DNA of 64,000 nt from Thalassolituus alkanivorans (GTDB taxonomy: Bacteria > Pseudomonadota > Gammaproteobacteria > Pseudomonadales > Oceanobacteraceae). The stretch spans positions 62,001 through 126,000 of the forward strand of contig NZ_JAJAEL010000006.1 of the NCBI RefSeq assembly GCF_020447205.1, given 5' to 3'. Shown one piece after another: positions 44,605 through 53,711 of the stretch. A program made the position numbers and the translations under genes. The notes under the pieces were generated by a model that was not told the DNA's origin, made no database searches, and saw only the letters and a program-made list of their open reading frames with translations. The stretch's first letter is position 1. Each line of letters begins with the position of its first letter.

Positions 44605-45390
44605 TTACACGTTCTGCGTCAGGAACTGCAGCATCTGATCGGCGGCGGATACAACCTTCGAATTCATTTCGTAGGAACGTTGCACGGTAATCATTTTTAC
44701 CAGCTCTTCCACCACTTCAACGTTAGAGTTTTCCAGCGCTCCCTGCTCTACCGTACCAAAGCCTTCTTCATTCGGTACGCCTACCTGCGGTGCACCACTG
44801 GCGGCGGTTTCATAGAACACGTTACCACCCACTGCCTGCAGACCGGCCGGGTTAATAAAGTCGACGGTTTCAATCTGGCCCAGCTCCTGCGGCGTCGGAT
44901 CACCAAACAGGGTGGCCTGCACAATCCCGTCTTTACTGACGGTGAGCTTATTGGTCTGCTCAGGAATGGTTATCTGCGGCTCCAGCGGATAGCCGTTCAC
45001 GTTCACCACCACCCCTTCATTGTTGATATGAAAGGTACCGTCACGGGTATAACCAATGGTGCCGTCCGGCATTGTGATCTGGAAAAAACCACGGCCGTTA
45101 ATGGCCATATCCAGCGGCTGATCGGTCAGCTGCAGGGAACCTGTGGTGAAAATCTTTTGCGTACCCGCAGTACGTACACCAGTACCCAGCTGCAGACCCG
45201 ACGGCAAACGGCTGTCAGCCGAGGAGTTGGCACCGGGCTGGCGCTGGATCTGGTACAGCAGGTCTTCGAATACCGCGCGGTCTTTTTTAAAGCCGGTGGT
45301 GGATACGTTGGCCAGGTTGTTAGAAACCGTGGTTAACGCCAGATCCTGTGCTTCCAGTCCGGTTTTACTTACCCAAAGTGCATTTAACAT
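44605..45390 (-). CDS. flgG: Flagellar distal rod protein FlgG
   Basis: Distal rod subunit. The 261 residues are the standard length: LWVSKTGLEAQDLALTTVSN, NLANVSTTGFKKDRAVFED, the core DMAINGRGFFQITMPDGTIG, and ENSNVEVVEELVKMITVQRS at the C-terminus. It has not acquired the insertions seen in FlgE. It is 13 bases downstream of flgF. Confidence 0.97.
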   Translation of the reverse strand: MLNALWVSKTGLEAQDLALTTVSNNLANVSTTGFKKDRAVFEDLLYQIQRQPGANSSADSRLPSGLQLGTGVRTAGTQKIFTTGSLQLTDQPLDMAINGRGFFQITMPDGTIGYTRDGTFHINNEGVVVNVNGYPLEPQITIPEQTNKLTVSKDGIVQATLFGDPTPQELGQIETVDFINPAGLQAVGGNVFYETAASGAPQVGVPNEEGFGTVEQGALENSNVEVVEELVKMITVQRSYEMNSKVVSAADQMLQFLTQNV

Positions 45391-45403
45391 AGGTCAGCTC
45401 CTG

Positions 45404-46150
45404 TTACTGGTTGGCCAGAATTTGTGTGGTTGCGGCGGTATTTTCATCCACCCGTTTCATCAGCTTTACCTGCATTTCGTACTGGCGGTTAAGGGCAATC
45501 AAACTGGTCAGCTCGCTCACCGCATTGACGTTACTGCCTTCAACAAAACCGTTAACCAGTGTGATATTGGGGTCGGCAACCGCTGGCGGTGTGGCCGGAT
45601 CACGGAAACGGAACAGGCCGTCTTCGCCTTTTTCCAGCGCCTGCAGATCCGGGCGCACCAGCTTAAGCTGCACCGGTTCGGCGACCGCTGCCGGGTTTTC
45701 CCCCAAAGGCTGAATCGTCACGATACCGGCGCGGCTGACTTCAATACTCTGAAACTCTGGCAGCACCACAGGCCCGCCATCGCCAATCAACTGCAGACCA
45801 CTGCCATTCACCAGACGACCATCGGCATCGACGCTCAGATCGCCGGCACGGGTGTATGCTTCCTGGCCGTCGGGTCCCTGCACCGCAAACCAGCCATCAC
45901 CTTCAATGGTCACGTCCATACGGTTGCCGGTTTCCATCAGAGGGCCCTGACGGAAATCACTGGCCGGGCGTTCAGTCATGGCATAAGCACGGGTTGGAAA
46001 ATGATCGCCAAATACGCCCATCGCCCGGCTCTGGGTGTAATCGGAGCGGAAGCCTGTGGTACTGACATTGGCCAGGTTGTTGGCGTGTGCGGCCTGCCCC
46101 AGCGTATTTTGCTTGGCACCTGACATGGCAATGTATAAAGCGCGGTCCAT
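45404..46150 (-). CDS. flgF: Flagellar proximal rod protein FlgF
   Basis: Proximal rod subunit. From ATG 46150 it has 248 residues: DRALYIAMSGAKQNTLGQAA, NNLANVSTTGFRSDYTQSR, MDVTIEGDGWFAVQGPDGQ and EGSNVNAVSELTSLIALNRQ. The extra codons to 46216 run to the sigma54-type promoter and do not match the family, so they are left out. First gene of flgFGHI. Confidence 0.96.
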   Translation of the reverse strand: MDRALYIAMSGAKQNTLGQAAHANNLANVSTTGFRSDYTQSRAMGVFGDHFPTRAYAMTERPASDFRQGPLMETGNRMDVTIEGDGWFAVQGPDGQEAYTRAGDLSVDADGRLVNGSGLQLIGDGGPVVLPEFQSIEVSRAGIVTIQPLGENPAAVAEPVQLKLVRPDLQALEKGEDGLFRFRDPATPPAVADPNITLVNGFVEGSNVNAVSELTSLIALNRQYEMQVKLMKRVDENTAATTQILANQ

Positions 46151-46216
46151 AGTTCTGCCTCTGTTCTTGCGGGTAAGACGGAAAATCCACCTTACCGAAT
46201 GAGTTACAGGAAACAT

Positions 46217-46232
46217 TGCAGAGGACGTGCCA
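46217..46232 (-). promoter_or_regulatory. Sigma54-type promoter for flgFGHI
   Basis: The minus strand reads TGGCACGTCCTCTGCA: a perfect TGGCACG, and CTGCA in the -12 box, with GG-N10-GC. It is about 67 bases before the flgF ATG and after the hairpin that follows flgE. Confidence 0.83.
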
Positions 46233-46310
46233 AAACCATAAAAGCCATTATTTTCAATAACTTATGATTTTTTGACGGTATCAGACGGGAAAAAGCGCGG
46301 AAAAAACGGC

Positions 46311-46338
46311 AGCCTCTTCCGCCAGAGGGGAAGAGGCT
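46311..46338 (-). terminator. Probable terminator after flgE
   Basis: A 10-bp stem AGCCTCTTCC/GGAAGAGGCT lies 17 bases after the flgE stop. The T run (TTTTTT) starts four bases after the stem on the minus strand, so termination may be partial. Confidence 0.65.
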
Positions 46339-46354
46339 TGCCGCCAGGCAGTCA

Positions 46355-49300
46355 TCAGATATTCAGAATGCTCTGAGTGACCTGATCGGTGGTTTCAATG
46401 GTTTTGGCACTGGCCTGGAAGTTACGCTGGGCAATGATCAGCCCAACCAGCTCTTCCGATAAATCCACGTTAGAGTCTTCCAGTGCCGATGAGCGCACCT
46501 GACCAAAGGAAGCCGTACGTGGAGAGCCAACCGTCGGATCACCCGATTCAAAAGACTCGGCCCAGGATGTGTCGCCCAGCGGGGTCAGACCTTCCGGGTT
46601 GCGGAAGTTGGCCAGAGCCACCTGCCCCAGTGTCTGTGCCTGACCGTTGGTAAAGCGGGCGAAGATAATCCCTTCCTGATCCACTTCCAGTCCGGTCAGA
46701 CGGCCGGTGGTGTAACCATTCTGGCTCACTTCGTTAACCGCAAAAGCACTGCCGAACTGAGTAGAGCCACTCAGGTCAATCTGGAAGTTGGAGTTGCTTG
46801 GCGGATCGGACAGAGGCAGACCACCTTCCAGCACGTTCACCGAACTCAGGGCACCGGTCGGATTACCATCGGCATCCTTAGGGTCCCAGTTGGTGATGTA
46901 GATATCACCAGTCGATACCGGATCAAAGCTGCCGTCCTGATTAAAGAACAGTTCAAAACGTGCCGGCGTTGGCTCCAGGTTCTGTGGGAATGGCAGAGTC
47001 GGATCAGGATCCCCCACATCGAAGCCATCCACCTGAACATACATTGCCCACAGGTTGGCCTCGTTCGGACGGCTCGGATCAACCGGTTCCTTAACGAAAT
47101 ACTGTGTCATGACATGGGTATTACCCAGACTGTCATAGATATTCATCGAGGTGGCGTGGTTGTAGGTGTCCTGATCTTTCGGATCGAAAGCATTCAGGGT
47201 GTAAGGGGTAAACTCATCCGGTGTCAGCGCACCGAAAATACCGGATACCACCGGATCAGGCTGACTCAGGGTGTAGTTCTCGTTCAGGATAAAGGTCACC
47301 ACACCACCCACTGCCGCAGACAGGTCAGCACTGGTACTGCCGCCCAGTACCACCGGACCGGTGTTATCGGCGCCCTGCACCACCAGCGAATCGGAAGTGA
47401 CCGGACTGGAAATACTGAGCTTGATATCGCGGCCAATTTCATTGGTGATGACCAGATCACCGGCAGCGGTAATTTCGGCGTTGAAACCCGGCAATGTCGT
47501 GCCGCGGTAGGAGTTAATTTCGTCGGCAATATCTTCCAGCGAGGTAGAGGTTAATACCTGACCATTCAGCGTCAGCTTCATATCATTGCCAGGGCTGTTA
47601 TAACCCGACAGCGGAATATTCATGGTGGTCAGTGCCGATGCCGTGACCCCTGGCTGCTTGTTGAACAGCGCAACAATGGCATTAGCCTCACTGCGTTCAG
47701 GAATAACGATTTCAGTTTCTTCACCGTCCGGATCAGTCAGTACGACCGTCTGGCGCGGATATTCATTATTCACACCCTCAATACCGGTGGTCAGCAGCGT
47801 ACCGTCAGACGGGTTAGCCTGCAGCAGACCATAGAGATCGGCGGCGGTAATATCCGGGCCTGAGGCACTGATATTACTGATCGAAATAATCGACGCTTCA
47901 CCGGCCTCAGTGGCACGCAGTTCCAGCTGATACTGTGGCGGCACCACATTCGGTTCAATTTCGACCGCAGCCGCCTGCACACCGATGTAACCATCGGCAT
48001 CCTGACTGTTCAGCTGGCGGTTAATACTGGCCGCCAGTTGCTGCACCGAACGATATTCTTCATCCAGCGTAATCAGCACAGAGCCACTGCGGTTTTCGTT
48101 ATCCGGAGCCGGTACTGTCAGGTTAATACGGAAGCTGTTGGATTTATCCACCTCGTCTTCACCGGTAACCACAAACAGGCTGTCAAAGCCCAGTGCTGCA
48201 ACCGCCTGCGGTTCAGCTACGGTTGGTGTCACCGAGATACCTTCACCGGAGCCCACATTGGTGTTAGTGAACACCAGCTGACCGCCCACCGCATCCACGG
48301 TAACCTTACCGGCGATACCCGCGGCACCGATATACACATCAATCTGTTGCTGAATGGCCACTGCCAGATCGTCCAGCGAAGCATAATTCGCCGGCGGAAT
48401 GGTAATGTTGAACGGACCGCCACCATTACCGGTTGTACTGGTGACTTCCAATTGGAAAACGTTATTGGCCTGAACCGGTTCAACGCCATTGTCGAAGCGG
48501 TTACCTGTCAGGAAGCCAATGCTGTCCAGACTCAGCCCCACAGAAGACACCGAGTTATTGGCAATCTGCAGATAGTCACCCTGTGTTGCCGGAGCCTGAA
48601 CCTGAAACTCAATACGGCCGGCATTATTAACAGCCAGCACTTCTTCGTTACCCGCACCTGCAGTTGCAGTGATCTGCGTATTAATCTGCGCCACGGCATC
48701 AGCAATACTTAAAGTGGCATAACCCGAACCCGGAGCCGCGCCCTGCCAGGCTGCCTGGCTCAGGTTAATCGGATAGGTAGCACCGGTTTCGGTAGCGATG
48801 GTAAAGGCCAGTACGTTACCGCTACCGGCACTGATATCCAGCGCGCCATAGAGGTTGCTGGCGGTCAGCTGGGCAAACTGCCCAGGGTCAGAAGCCACGA
48901 TATTCAATGATGGTGTGGCGGTAGTACGGGTCGTCGTAGATGTGCCGGGAATGCTGCGGAAGTCAGCGGTCAATGCACCGGAACCAACAAAGAGCAGTGA
49001 GCCCTGAGTACCTGCGGTCACGGCACCGGCCGCACCAAAGGCCGCCATAGTGGCGGAGTTGGTAAAGGCAAAGCTGGAACCATCCGTTGCGCTGTAGCCA
49101 GCACGCTGGAACACCAGATTGCCGGTGCCATCAGTCGTCGCTGTCAGCTGCTGGGAACCCAGCACGGTATCAATCGACTGCTGAATCAGAGTCAGGGCTT
49201 CTGCCTGAGTAGAACCGGCCGGAATCGCCTGCAGCGTTATGGTCTGCACGCCGTTGCCGTCACCGAGGTCAACATCAAAGGTTTCACCACCGGCGGTACC

Positions 49301-49990
49301 GGCAGTGGCCACGTTGGCGACGGTATTACCACCACCCAGCGCACCATCAAAAGCCACCGCTGCCGGCGTGCCGCCGGTCGTTGGCTGACCGGCAGAATCC
49401 AGAATACTGCGGGTCGACTCGGCAATACCGGAATCTGCAGCACCGATTGCCAGACCATTGGATACCAGCTGCAGACCCTGCTCCTGCAATACCTTTTCAC
49501 TGGCATTCAGGTTCAGAATGGCCGATGCCAGATTAGTCAGTCGCGGTGGCTGATTGGCAACCTGAATACGGATGTCGCCCAGTACACCATTAACCACACC
49601 ATTCTCATTGGCAGCGTAGCCCTGTAAACGGGAGCCGTTATTGGCCACCACATAGCCATTTTTATCGAGAGAGAAGATCCCGGCACGGGTGTAAGACACA
49701 CTGCCGCGATCTTCCAGAACAAAGAAGCCGTTACCGTCAATGGCCATATCCAGCGCACTTTCAGTGCCGCTGATATTACCCTGGCTGAACTGCTGACGGA
49801 CGTTATCCACCATAACCCCACTGCCGACCGGTTTAACACCGGTACCCAGCAATGTGGTGGTGTACACGTCGGAAAATTCCGCCCGTGATTGCTTAAAGCC
49901 GGTGGTGCTGGCGTTGGCAATGTTATTACCTGTTACCTCAAGGTCGGTCGAGGCAGCCCGAATACCACTTAAACCAATATTAAAAGCCAT
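46355..49990 (-). CDS. flgE: Flagellar hook protein FlgE, greatly enlarged
   Basis: Hook subunit of 1211 residues; 400-460 is usual. The N-terminal rod/hook domain is intact (NIGLSGIRAASTDLEVTGNN, ASTTGFKQSRAEFSDVY, DMAIDGNGFFVLEDRGS, to about 150). The usual FlgE domain resumes near 930 (DPKDQDTYNHATSMNIYDSL) and the C-terminus is standard (ALEDSNVDLSEELVGLIIAQ). Between them about 750 residues form repeated beta modules with lead-ins and tails such as GNVLAFTIATETGATYPINL, NNVFQLEVTSTTG, SNSFRINLTVPAPDNENR and AGDLVITNEIGRDIKLSIS. These resemble the modules in FliD and FliC here. The frame is continuous, with no sign of a broken gene. Confidence 0.95.
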   Translation of the reverse strand: MAFNIGLSGIRAASTDLEVTGNNIANASTTGFKQSRAEFSDVYTTTLLGTGVKPVGSGVMVDNVRQQFSQGNISGTESALDMAIDGNGFFVLEDRGSVSYTRAGIFSLDKNGYVVANNGSRLQGYAANENGVVNGVLGDIRIQVANQPPRLTNLASAILNLNASEKVLQEQGLQLVSNGLAIGAADSGIAESTRSILDSAGQPTTGGTPAAVAFDGALGGGNTVANVATAGTAGGETFDVDLGDGNGVQTITLQAIPAGSTQAEALTLIQQSIDTVLGSQQLTATTDGTGNLVFQRAGYSATDGSSFAFTNSATMAAFGAAGAVTAGTQGSLLFVGSGALTADFRSIPGTSTTTRTTATPSLNIVASDPGQFAQLTASNLYGALDISAGSGNVLAFTIATETGATYPINLSQAAWQGAAPGSGYATLSIADAVAQINTQITATAGAGNEEVLAVNNAGRIEFQVQAPATQGDYLQIANNSVSSVGLSLDSIGFLTGNRFDNGVEPVQANNVFQLEVTSTTGNGGGPFNITIPPANYASLDDLAVAIQQQIDVYIGAAGIAGKVTVDAVGGQLVFTNTNVGSGEGISVTPTVAEPQAVAALGFDSLFVVTGEDEVDKSNSFRINLTVPAPDNENRSGSVLITLDEEYRSVQQLAASINRQLNSQDADGYIGVQAAAVEIEPNVVPPQYQLELRATEAGEASIISISNISASGPDITAADLYGLLQANPSDGTLLTTGIEGVNNEYPRQTVVLTDPDGEETEIVIPERSEANAIVALFNKQPGVTASALTTMNIPLSGYNSPGNDMKLTLNGQVLTSTSLEDIADEINSYRGTTLPGFNAEITAAGDLVITNEIGRDIKLSISSPVTSDSLVVQGADNTGPVVLGGSTSADLSAAVGGVVTFILNENYTLSQPDPVVSGIFGALTPDEFTPYTLNAFDPKDQDTYNHATSMNIYDSLGNTHVMTQYFVKEPVDPSRPNEANLWAMYVQVDGFDVGDPDPTLPFPQNLEPTPARFELFFNQDGSFDPVSTGDIYITNWDPKDADGNPTGALSSVNVLEGGLPLSDPPSNSNFQIDLSGSTQFGSAFAVNEVSQNGYTTGRLTGLEVDQEGIIFARFTNGQAQTLGQVALANFRNPEGLTPLGDTSWAESFESGDPTVGSPRTASFGQVRSSALEDSNVDLSEELVGLIIAQRNFQASAKTIETTDQVTQSILNI

Positions 49991-50017
49991 AATCTAGTCT
50001 CCGTTGCCCGTTCCGAA

Positions 50018-50809
50018 CTACTCATCCAGAATCTGTTTAATCTGATCCAGCGAGGCACTGCGACCGCCCGCCAGATTCAGAGTGACCGTTCCACTGCCGC
50101 TCATGGTGACGCTGTCAACCCGTGAGCTCATCTGCATTCCTAACTCTTCTGATTTACCACCCATAGTGCCGGTGACTTTGAACACGTACTCACCAGCCGG
50201 ATAAGGCACAGGAATCTTGTTGCCTTCGGCATCGAGGACCAGCTCACCGTCTTCGTCTTTGTAATATTCCTGACGGTTAAGCTTATTCACATCGATGTCG
50301 ATAATTTCGCCATCGACCATCATATTCAGACCGTCCCAGCGCACGGACATCGAGCCGGCGGTACGGTTGCCCAGTGGAATCTGTTCCAGCAGAACGCCAT
50401 TTTCGTCTTCGATGCTCAGCTGCAGATTGCTGGCACTTTCCGGCACCTCGGTGTAGCCACTGACCACCCCGCCACTGAGCAGCAGACCGGTTTCATTGCC
50501 TTCCACAATGACCGACTGGCCGACAAGGCTGGATGCCTGTAACGCCGAAGCCGAGTTAAAGCGCGACATCATGCTTTCACTGGTGGTATTGAGTTTGTCG
50601 ATCCCTTCTACCGTGGAAAACTGTGCCAGCTGTGCCACAAAGGCCTGGTTATCGGTCGGTTCCAGCGGGTTCTGATTGTTCAGCTGAGCAACCATCAGCT
50701 CCAGAAACGCATCACGTCCCAGCTCGTTATCTTTTGGTTCCGCACTGTTGCTGGGCTTGCGGTACTGATCCAGCGCAGCAGTGTTATTACCGACTTCATT
50801 AATTGCCAT
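50018..50809 (-). CDS. flgD: Hook assembly scaffold FlgD
   Basis: Hook cap, needed for FlgE polymerisation and then lost. The 263 residues start AINEVGNNTAALDQ. The conserved N-terminal domain is LGRDAFLELMVAQLNNQNPL and FVAQLAQFSTVEGIDKLNT; the FlgD Ig-like and Tudor-like parts follow (GNRTAGSMSVRWDGLN, PAGEYVFKVTG). It is 27 bases upstream of flgE and shares the flgB promoter. Confidence 0.96.
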   Translation of the reverse strand: MAINEVGNNTAALDQYRKPSNSAEPKDNELGRDAFLELMVAQLNNQNPLEPTDNQAFVAQLAQFSTVEGIDKLNTTSESMMSRFNSASALQASSLVGQSVIVEGNETGLLLSGGVVSGYTEVPESASNLQLSIEDENGVLLEQIPLGNRTAGSMSVRWDGLNMMVDGEIIDIDVNKLNRQEYYKDEDGELVLDAEGNKIPVPYPAGEYVFKVTGTMGGKSEELGMQMSSRVDSVTMSGSGTVTLNLAGGRSASLDQIKQILDE

Positions 50810-50819
50810 AACCTGCTCC

Positions 50820-51266
50820 TTACTGTCCCAGAGTCAACGTACGTTGCAGCATCTGTTTTGCGGTCTTCAGCACCTCTACATTCATCTGATAGCTGCGCGA
50901 TGAAGACATCATATCGGTCATTTCTTCAACAATGTTCACGTTCGGGTAGTACACATAACCATCTTCATTTGCCATTGGGTGATCCGGCTGAAAACGCTGC
51001 TGCAGCGGCGCATCCTTCTCCACAATTCCCATCACCTGAACACCGGCTCCGGTGCCATCTTCAATGCTTTGAAACTCGTTATTAGCATTCACTTCCATAA
51101 AAGTTTTATGCATCACCGCAAACCAGGGCTTACGTGCACGGTAGGTTTCATCGACCGAGCTGGATGCACTTTCTGCGTTGGCGATATTACTGGCGGTCGT
51201 GTTAATCCGGATCGACTGAGCATTCATGCCGGAACCGGCGATATCAAATACGTTGGATAACGACAT
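50820..51266 (-). CDS. flgC: Flagellar proximal rod protein FlgC
   Basis: Proximal rod subunit of 148 residues, the standard size: FDIAGSGMNAQSIRINTTAS, NIANAESASSSVDETYRAR, and the C-terminal YPNVNIVEEMTDMMSSSRSY. It overlaps nothing and is 2 bases after flgB. Confidence 0.97.
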   Translation of the reverse strand: MSLSNVFDIAGSGMNAQSIRINTTASNIANAESASSSVDETYRARKPWFAVMHKTFMEVNANNEFQSIEDGTGAGVQVMGIVEKDAPLQQRFQPDHPMANEDGYVYYPNVNIVEEMTDMMSSSRSYQMNVEVLKTAKQMLQRTLTLGQ

Positions 51267-51268
51267 AA

Positions 51269-51667
51269 TTATTCTCCCCGGATCGCGCCTTTCATGCCTT
51301 TGAAATTGCCACTGAGAAATTCAAAGCTGGCGTTGTAATTCATGCTGTTACGGCCATACAGCGCCTGCTCCATCTGCGAGTCGACGGTGTTGCCATCAAT
51401 GGAGGGCTGAATCGGATTGCGGTACAGCAATTCATCATCGCGCTGGCTGTGACCACTGAGATGACCGGAGTGAGTGCGCTCCAGCGCTACGCTGTTACGG
51501 GAGTTAATCTCTCCGGCCAGTACGGCCTGAAAATTGATGTCACGTGCTTTAAACCCCGGGGTGTCGGAGTTAGCCAGATTATTCGCCAGAATTTCTGCCC
51601 GCGCCGCGCGCAGCTGCAGTGCAGAAGGATGAACGCCGAGAGCGTTGGTGAAATTGATAGAGGCCAT
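51269..51667 (-). CDS. flgB: Flagellar proximal rod protein FlgB
   Basis: Proximal rod subunit, 132 residues. It contains LRAARAEILANNLANSDTPG, the FKARDINFQAVL motif, and NTVDSQMEQALYGRNSMNYN. First gene of flgBCDE; a near-consensus sigma54-type promoter lies 36 bases upstream. Confidence 0.97.
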   Translation of the reverse strand: MASINFTNALGVHPSALQLRAARAEILANNLANSDTPGFKARDINFQAVLAGEINSRNSVALERTHSGHLSGHSQRDDELLYRNPIQPSIDGNTVDSQMEQALYGRNSMNYNASFEFLSGNFKGMKGAIRGE

Positions 51668-51702
51668 AATCTGATTCTCTTACGTGACTATGACTGGAAG
51701 AT

Positions 51703-51718
51703 AGCAACCCCTGTGCCA
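51703..51718 (-). promoter_or_regulatory. Sigma54-type promoter for flgBCDE
   Basis: The minus strand reads TGGCACAGGGGTTGCT, one base from the consensus TGGCACG-N4-TTGCT. It is the best sigma54 match in the window. Confidence 0.88.
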
Positions 51719-51759
51719 AAAAAAATAATCCTTATTTTTCAATAGGTTGAAAATAAAAA

Positions 51760-51777
51760 GCCGCCCTTTAAGGCGGC
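51760..51777 (-). terminator. Intrinsic terminator after cheR
   Basis: The stem GCCGCC/GGCGGC with a 6-base loop is followed on the minus strand by TTTTTATTTTC. It separates cheV-cheR from the flgB promoter. Confidence 0.85.
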
Positions 51778-51833
51778 AATGGAGCGGCAATTCTACGGCA
51801 ACGGCAAACCTTTACCGACCGGCGGCAAACAGG

Positions 51834-52682
51834 CTATACACCTCCGATCTTCTTCGCCCGGTACACAATCCCCGGGTGGCATTGCACCATTTCGAAATAA
51901 TCGCTCAGGTTATTCATTGCCTCTGAAGCTCCCAGCATCAGGTAACCACCAGGATTCAGGCTGCCATGCATGCGTCTCAGAATGTCGTGCTTCAGATCGG
52001 CAGAAAAATAGATCAGTACGTTACGGCAGAAAATAATGTCGAATTTTCCCAGCAGAGAGAAACTCTGCTGCAGATTCTGGGCACGGAAATCCACCCGGCT
52101 GCGCACCTGGCTGTTAATACGCCAGCGATCTGAATCCACCTCATCGAAATACACTTTAAGATGCTGATCGTTCATACCACGGCGGATAGCCAATTGTTGA
52201 TACACCCCCTCTTTAGCTGCAGCCAGAGAACTGGGGGAAATATCCGTTGCGGTAATACGCTCGCCAGTCATCAGCTGACCCGGATTCTTTTTTCTGAACT
52301 CTTCAATCTCAATACTGAGAGAATAAGGTTCCTGGCCGGTAGAACAGGCTGCCGACCAGATTTTCAGCGGACGCCGGTGTTGTGCCAGTTCTGGCAACAG
52401 CTTTTCACGAAAAATACGGTAAGGGTGTTCGTCACGGAACCACAGGGTTTCGTTGGTGGTCATCGCATCGATAACACTTTCCTGCAGGCTGCGGTTGCGC
52501 TCCATAGCAACCAGCAGGTCTGAAATACTGGCAACCGATTCCCGCTCCATCATGCGCCGCAGACGACTGGTAACCAGATATTCTTTGCCTTCGCCGAGCA
52601 TAATACCGCTGCTTTTTTCCAACATCTGACGGAAGCGGTTATATTCATCCACTGACATGTCTTTGGTCATAATTTCATCCAC
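51834..52682 (-). CDS. cheR: Chemotaxis protein methyltransferase CheR
   Basis: Methylates glutamates of chemoreceptors. The 282 residues comprise an N-terminal helical domain (FRQMLEKSSGIMLGEGKEYL) and a SAM-binding domain with KIWSAACSTGQEPYSLSIEI, ITATDISPSSLAAAKEGVYQ and FDIIFCRNVLIYF. Placement of cheR with cheV beside flgB is also seen in Pseudomonas and Vibrio. ATG 52682 is used; ATG 52670 (MTKDMSVDEY) is an equally possible start. Confidence 0.95.
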   Translation of the reverse strand: MDEIMTKDMSVDEYNRFRQMLEKSSGIMLGEGKEYLVTSRLRRMMERESVASISDLLVAMERNRSLQESVIDAMTTNETLWFRDEHPYRIFREKLLPELAQHRRPLKIWSAACSTGQEPYSLSIEIEEFRKKNPGQLMTGERITATDISPSSLAAAKEGVYQQLAIRRGMNDQHLKVYFDEVDSDRWRINSQVRSRVDFRAQNLQQSFSLLGKFDIIFCRNVLIYFSADLKHDILRRMHGSLNPGGYLMLGASEAMNNLSDYFEMVQCHPGIVYRAKKIGGV

Positions 52683-52687
52683 ATAGC

Positions 52688-53614
52688 CTAACCGGCTGCA
52701 TTCACTTGTCGTACTACCCGTTCAGCCAGAATGTCCGGATCAAACTTGGCAATAAAATCGTTGGCTCCCACTTTTTCCACCATCGCCTTGTTAAAGACAC
52801 CACTGAGAGAAGAGTGCAGCACAATGAAGAATCCTGCCATACGGCTGTCACCACGCACACGCGTGGTCAGGGTATAGCCGTCCATCTCCGGCATTTCGAT
52901 GTCAGAAATCATCATCATGTAATGATCACTGATGTTTTCTCCGGCCTCGGCAATGGCATACAGATGCTCCCAGGCTTCACGCCCGTCATTCAGTGCAACC
53001 ACTTCTACACCGACATTTTCCAGACAACGGCTTACCTGTTTACGGGCAATTTTAGAGTCATCAACAATCAGCACTTTTTTGGCCTTCGCTTTGGCATGAA
53101 CATCCTCGCTGACCACCCCTTCACTGATCTGTTCATTAACCGGCGAAACTTCCGCCAGAATTTTTTCCACATCAATGATTTCGACCAACTGCTTATCCAC
53201 TTCAGTAACCGCCGTCAGATAATGCTCACGACCGGTTCCCTTTGGTGGCGGATGAATATCCCCCCAGTTCATATTGATGATGCGTTCCACACCAGCCACC
53301 AGAAAGCCCTGAGTTTTCAGGTTGTATTCGGTAATGATGACGAAAGCATTTTTCAGATCCTGCAACGGCGTATTCCCCGTTGCCATGCTCATATCCATGA
53401 TCGGAATCGTGCCCGAACGGATATGCGCCACACCACGGACAACCGGGTTACTGCCCGGCAGAATTGTCAGTTTCGGGCATTGCAGCACTTCTTTAACCTT
53501 AAAGACGTTGATGCCATAAACCTGCCGTCCATTGACGCGAAACAGCAGCAGCTCAAGCCGGTTTTCACCAACCAGCTGCGTGCGCTGATTCACTGTGTCT
53601 AACACACCTGCCAT
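52688..53614 (-). CDS. cheV: Chemotaxis coupling protein CheV
   Basis: CheW-like adaptor fused to a receiver domain; it couples receptors to CheA and may dampen signalling when phosphorylated. The 308 residues show the CheW part (about 1-165; ELLLFRVNGRQVYGINVFKV, VRGVAHIRSGTIPIMDM) and the receiver (from 178; VLIVDDSKIARKQVSRCLE, with phospho-acceptor in MMISDIEMPEMDGYTL). It is followed by cheR after 5 bases and is divergent from flgA. Confidence 0.96.
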   Translation of the reverse strand: MAGVLDTVNQRTQLVGENRLELLLFRVNGRQVYGINVFKVKEVLQCPKLTILPGSNPVVRGVAHIRSGTIPIMDMSMATGNTPLQDLKNAFVIITEYNLKTQGFLVAGVERIINMNWGDIHPPPKGTGREHYLTAVTEVDKQLVEIIDVEKILAEVSPVNEQISEGVVSEDVHAKAKAKKVLIVDDSKIARKQVSRCLENVGVEVVALNDGREAWEHLYAIAEAGENISDHYMMMISDIEMPEMDGYTLTTRVRGDSRMAGFFIVLHSSLSGVFNKAMVEKVGANDFIAKFDPDILAERVVRQVNAAG

Positions 53615-53637
53615 AACAAGCTCCCAAAAAATCGATC

Positions 53638-53653
53638 CGGCATGACCTTTGCT
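53638..53653 (+). promoter_or_regulatory. Possible sigma54-type promoter for flgA
   Basis: CGGCATGACCTTTGCT keeps GG-N10-GC and a perfect TTGCT -12 box but has two changes in the -24 box. It lies 58 bases before the flgA ATG in the cheV-flgA divergent gap. Confidence 0.55.
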
Positions 53654-53711
53654 GTACCTGCTGAACCCACAGATTTAACGCCAGATAAATGACATTCAGT
53701 ATTACGTGTTT

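Noticed and set aside
45143-46123. Plus-strand frame of 326 codons across flgG and flgF
   Set aside because: Antisense to two conserved rod genes, with composition and residues expected of a shadow frame.
52706-53602. Plus-strand frame of 298 codons opposite cheV
   Set aside because: Antisense to a full-length CheV with clear CheW and receiver motifs; His-rich shadow composition.
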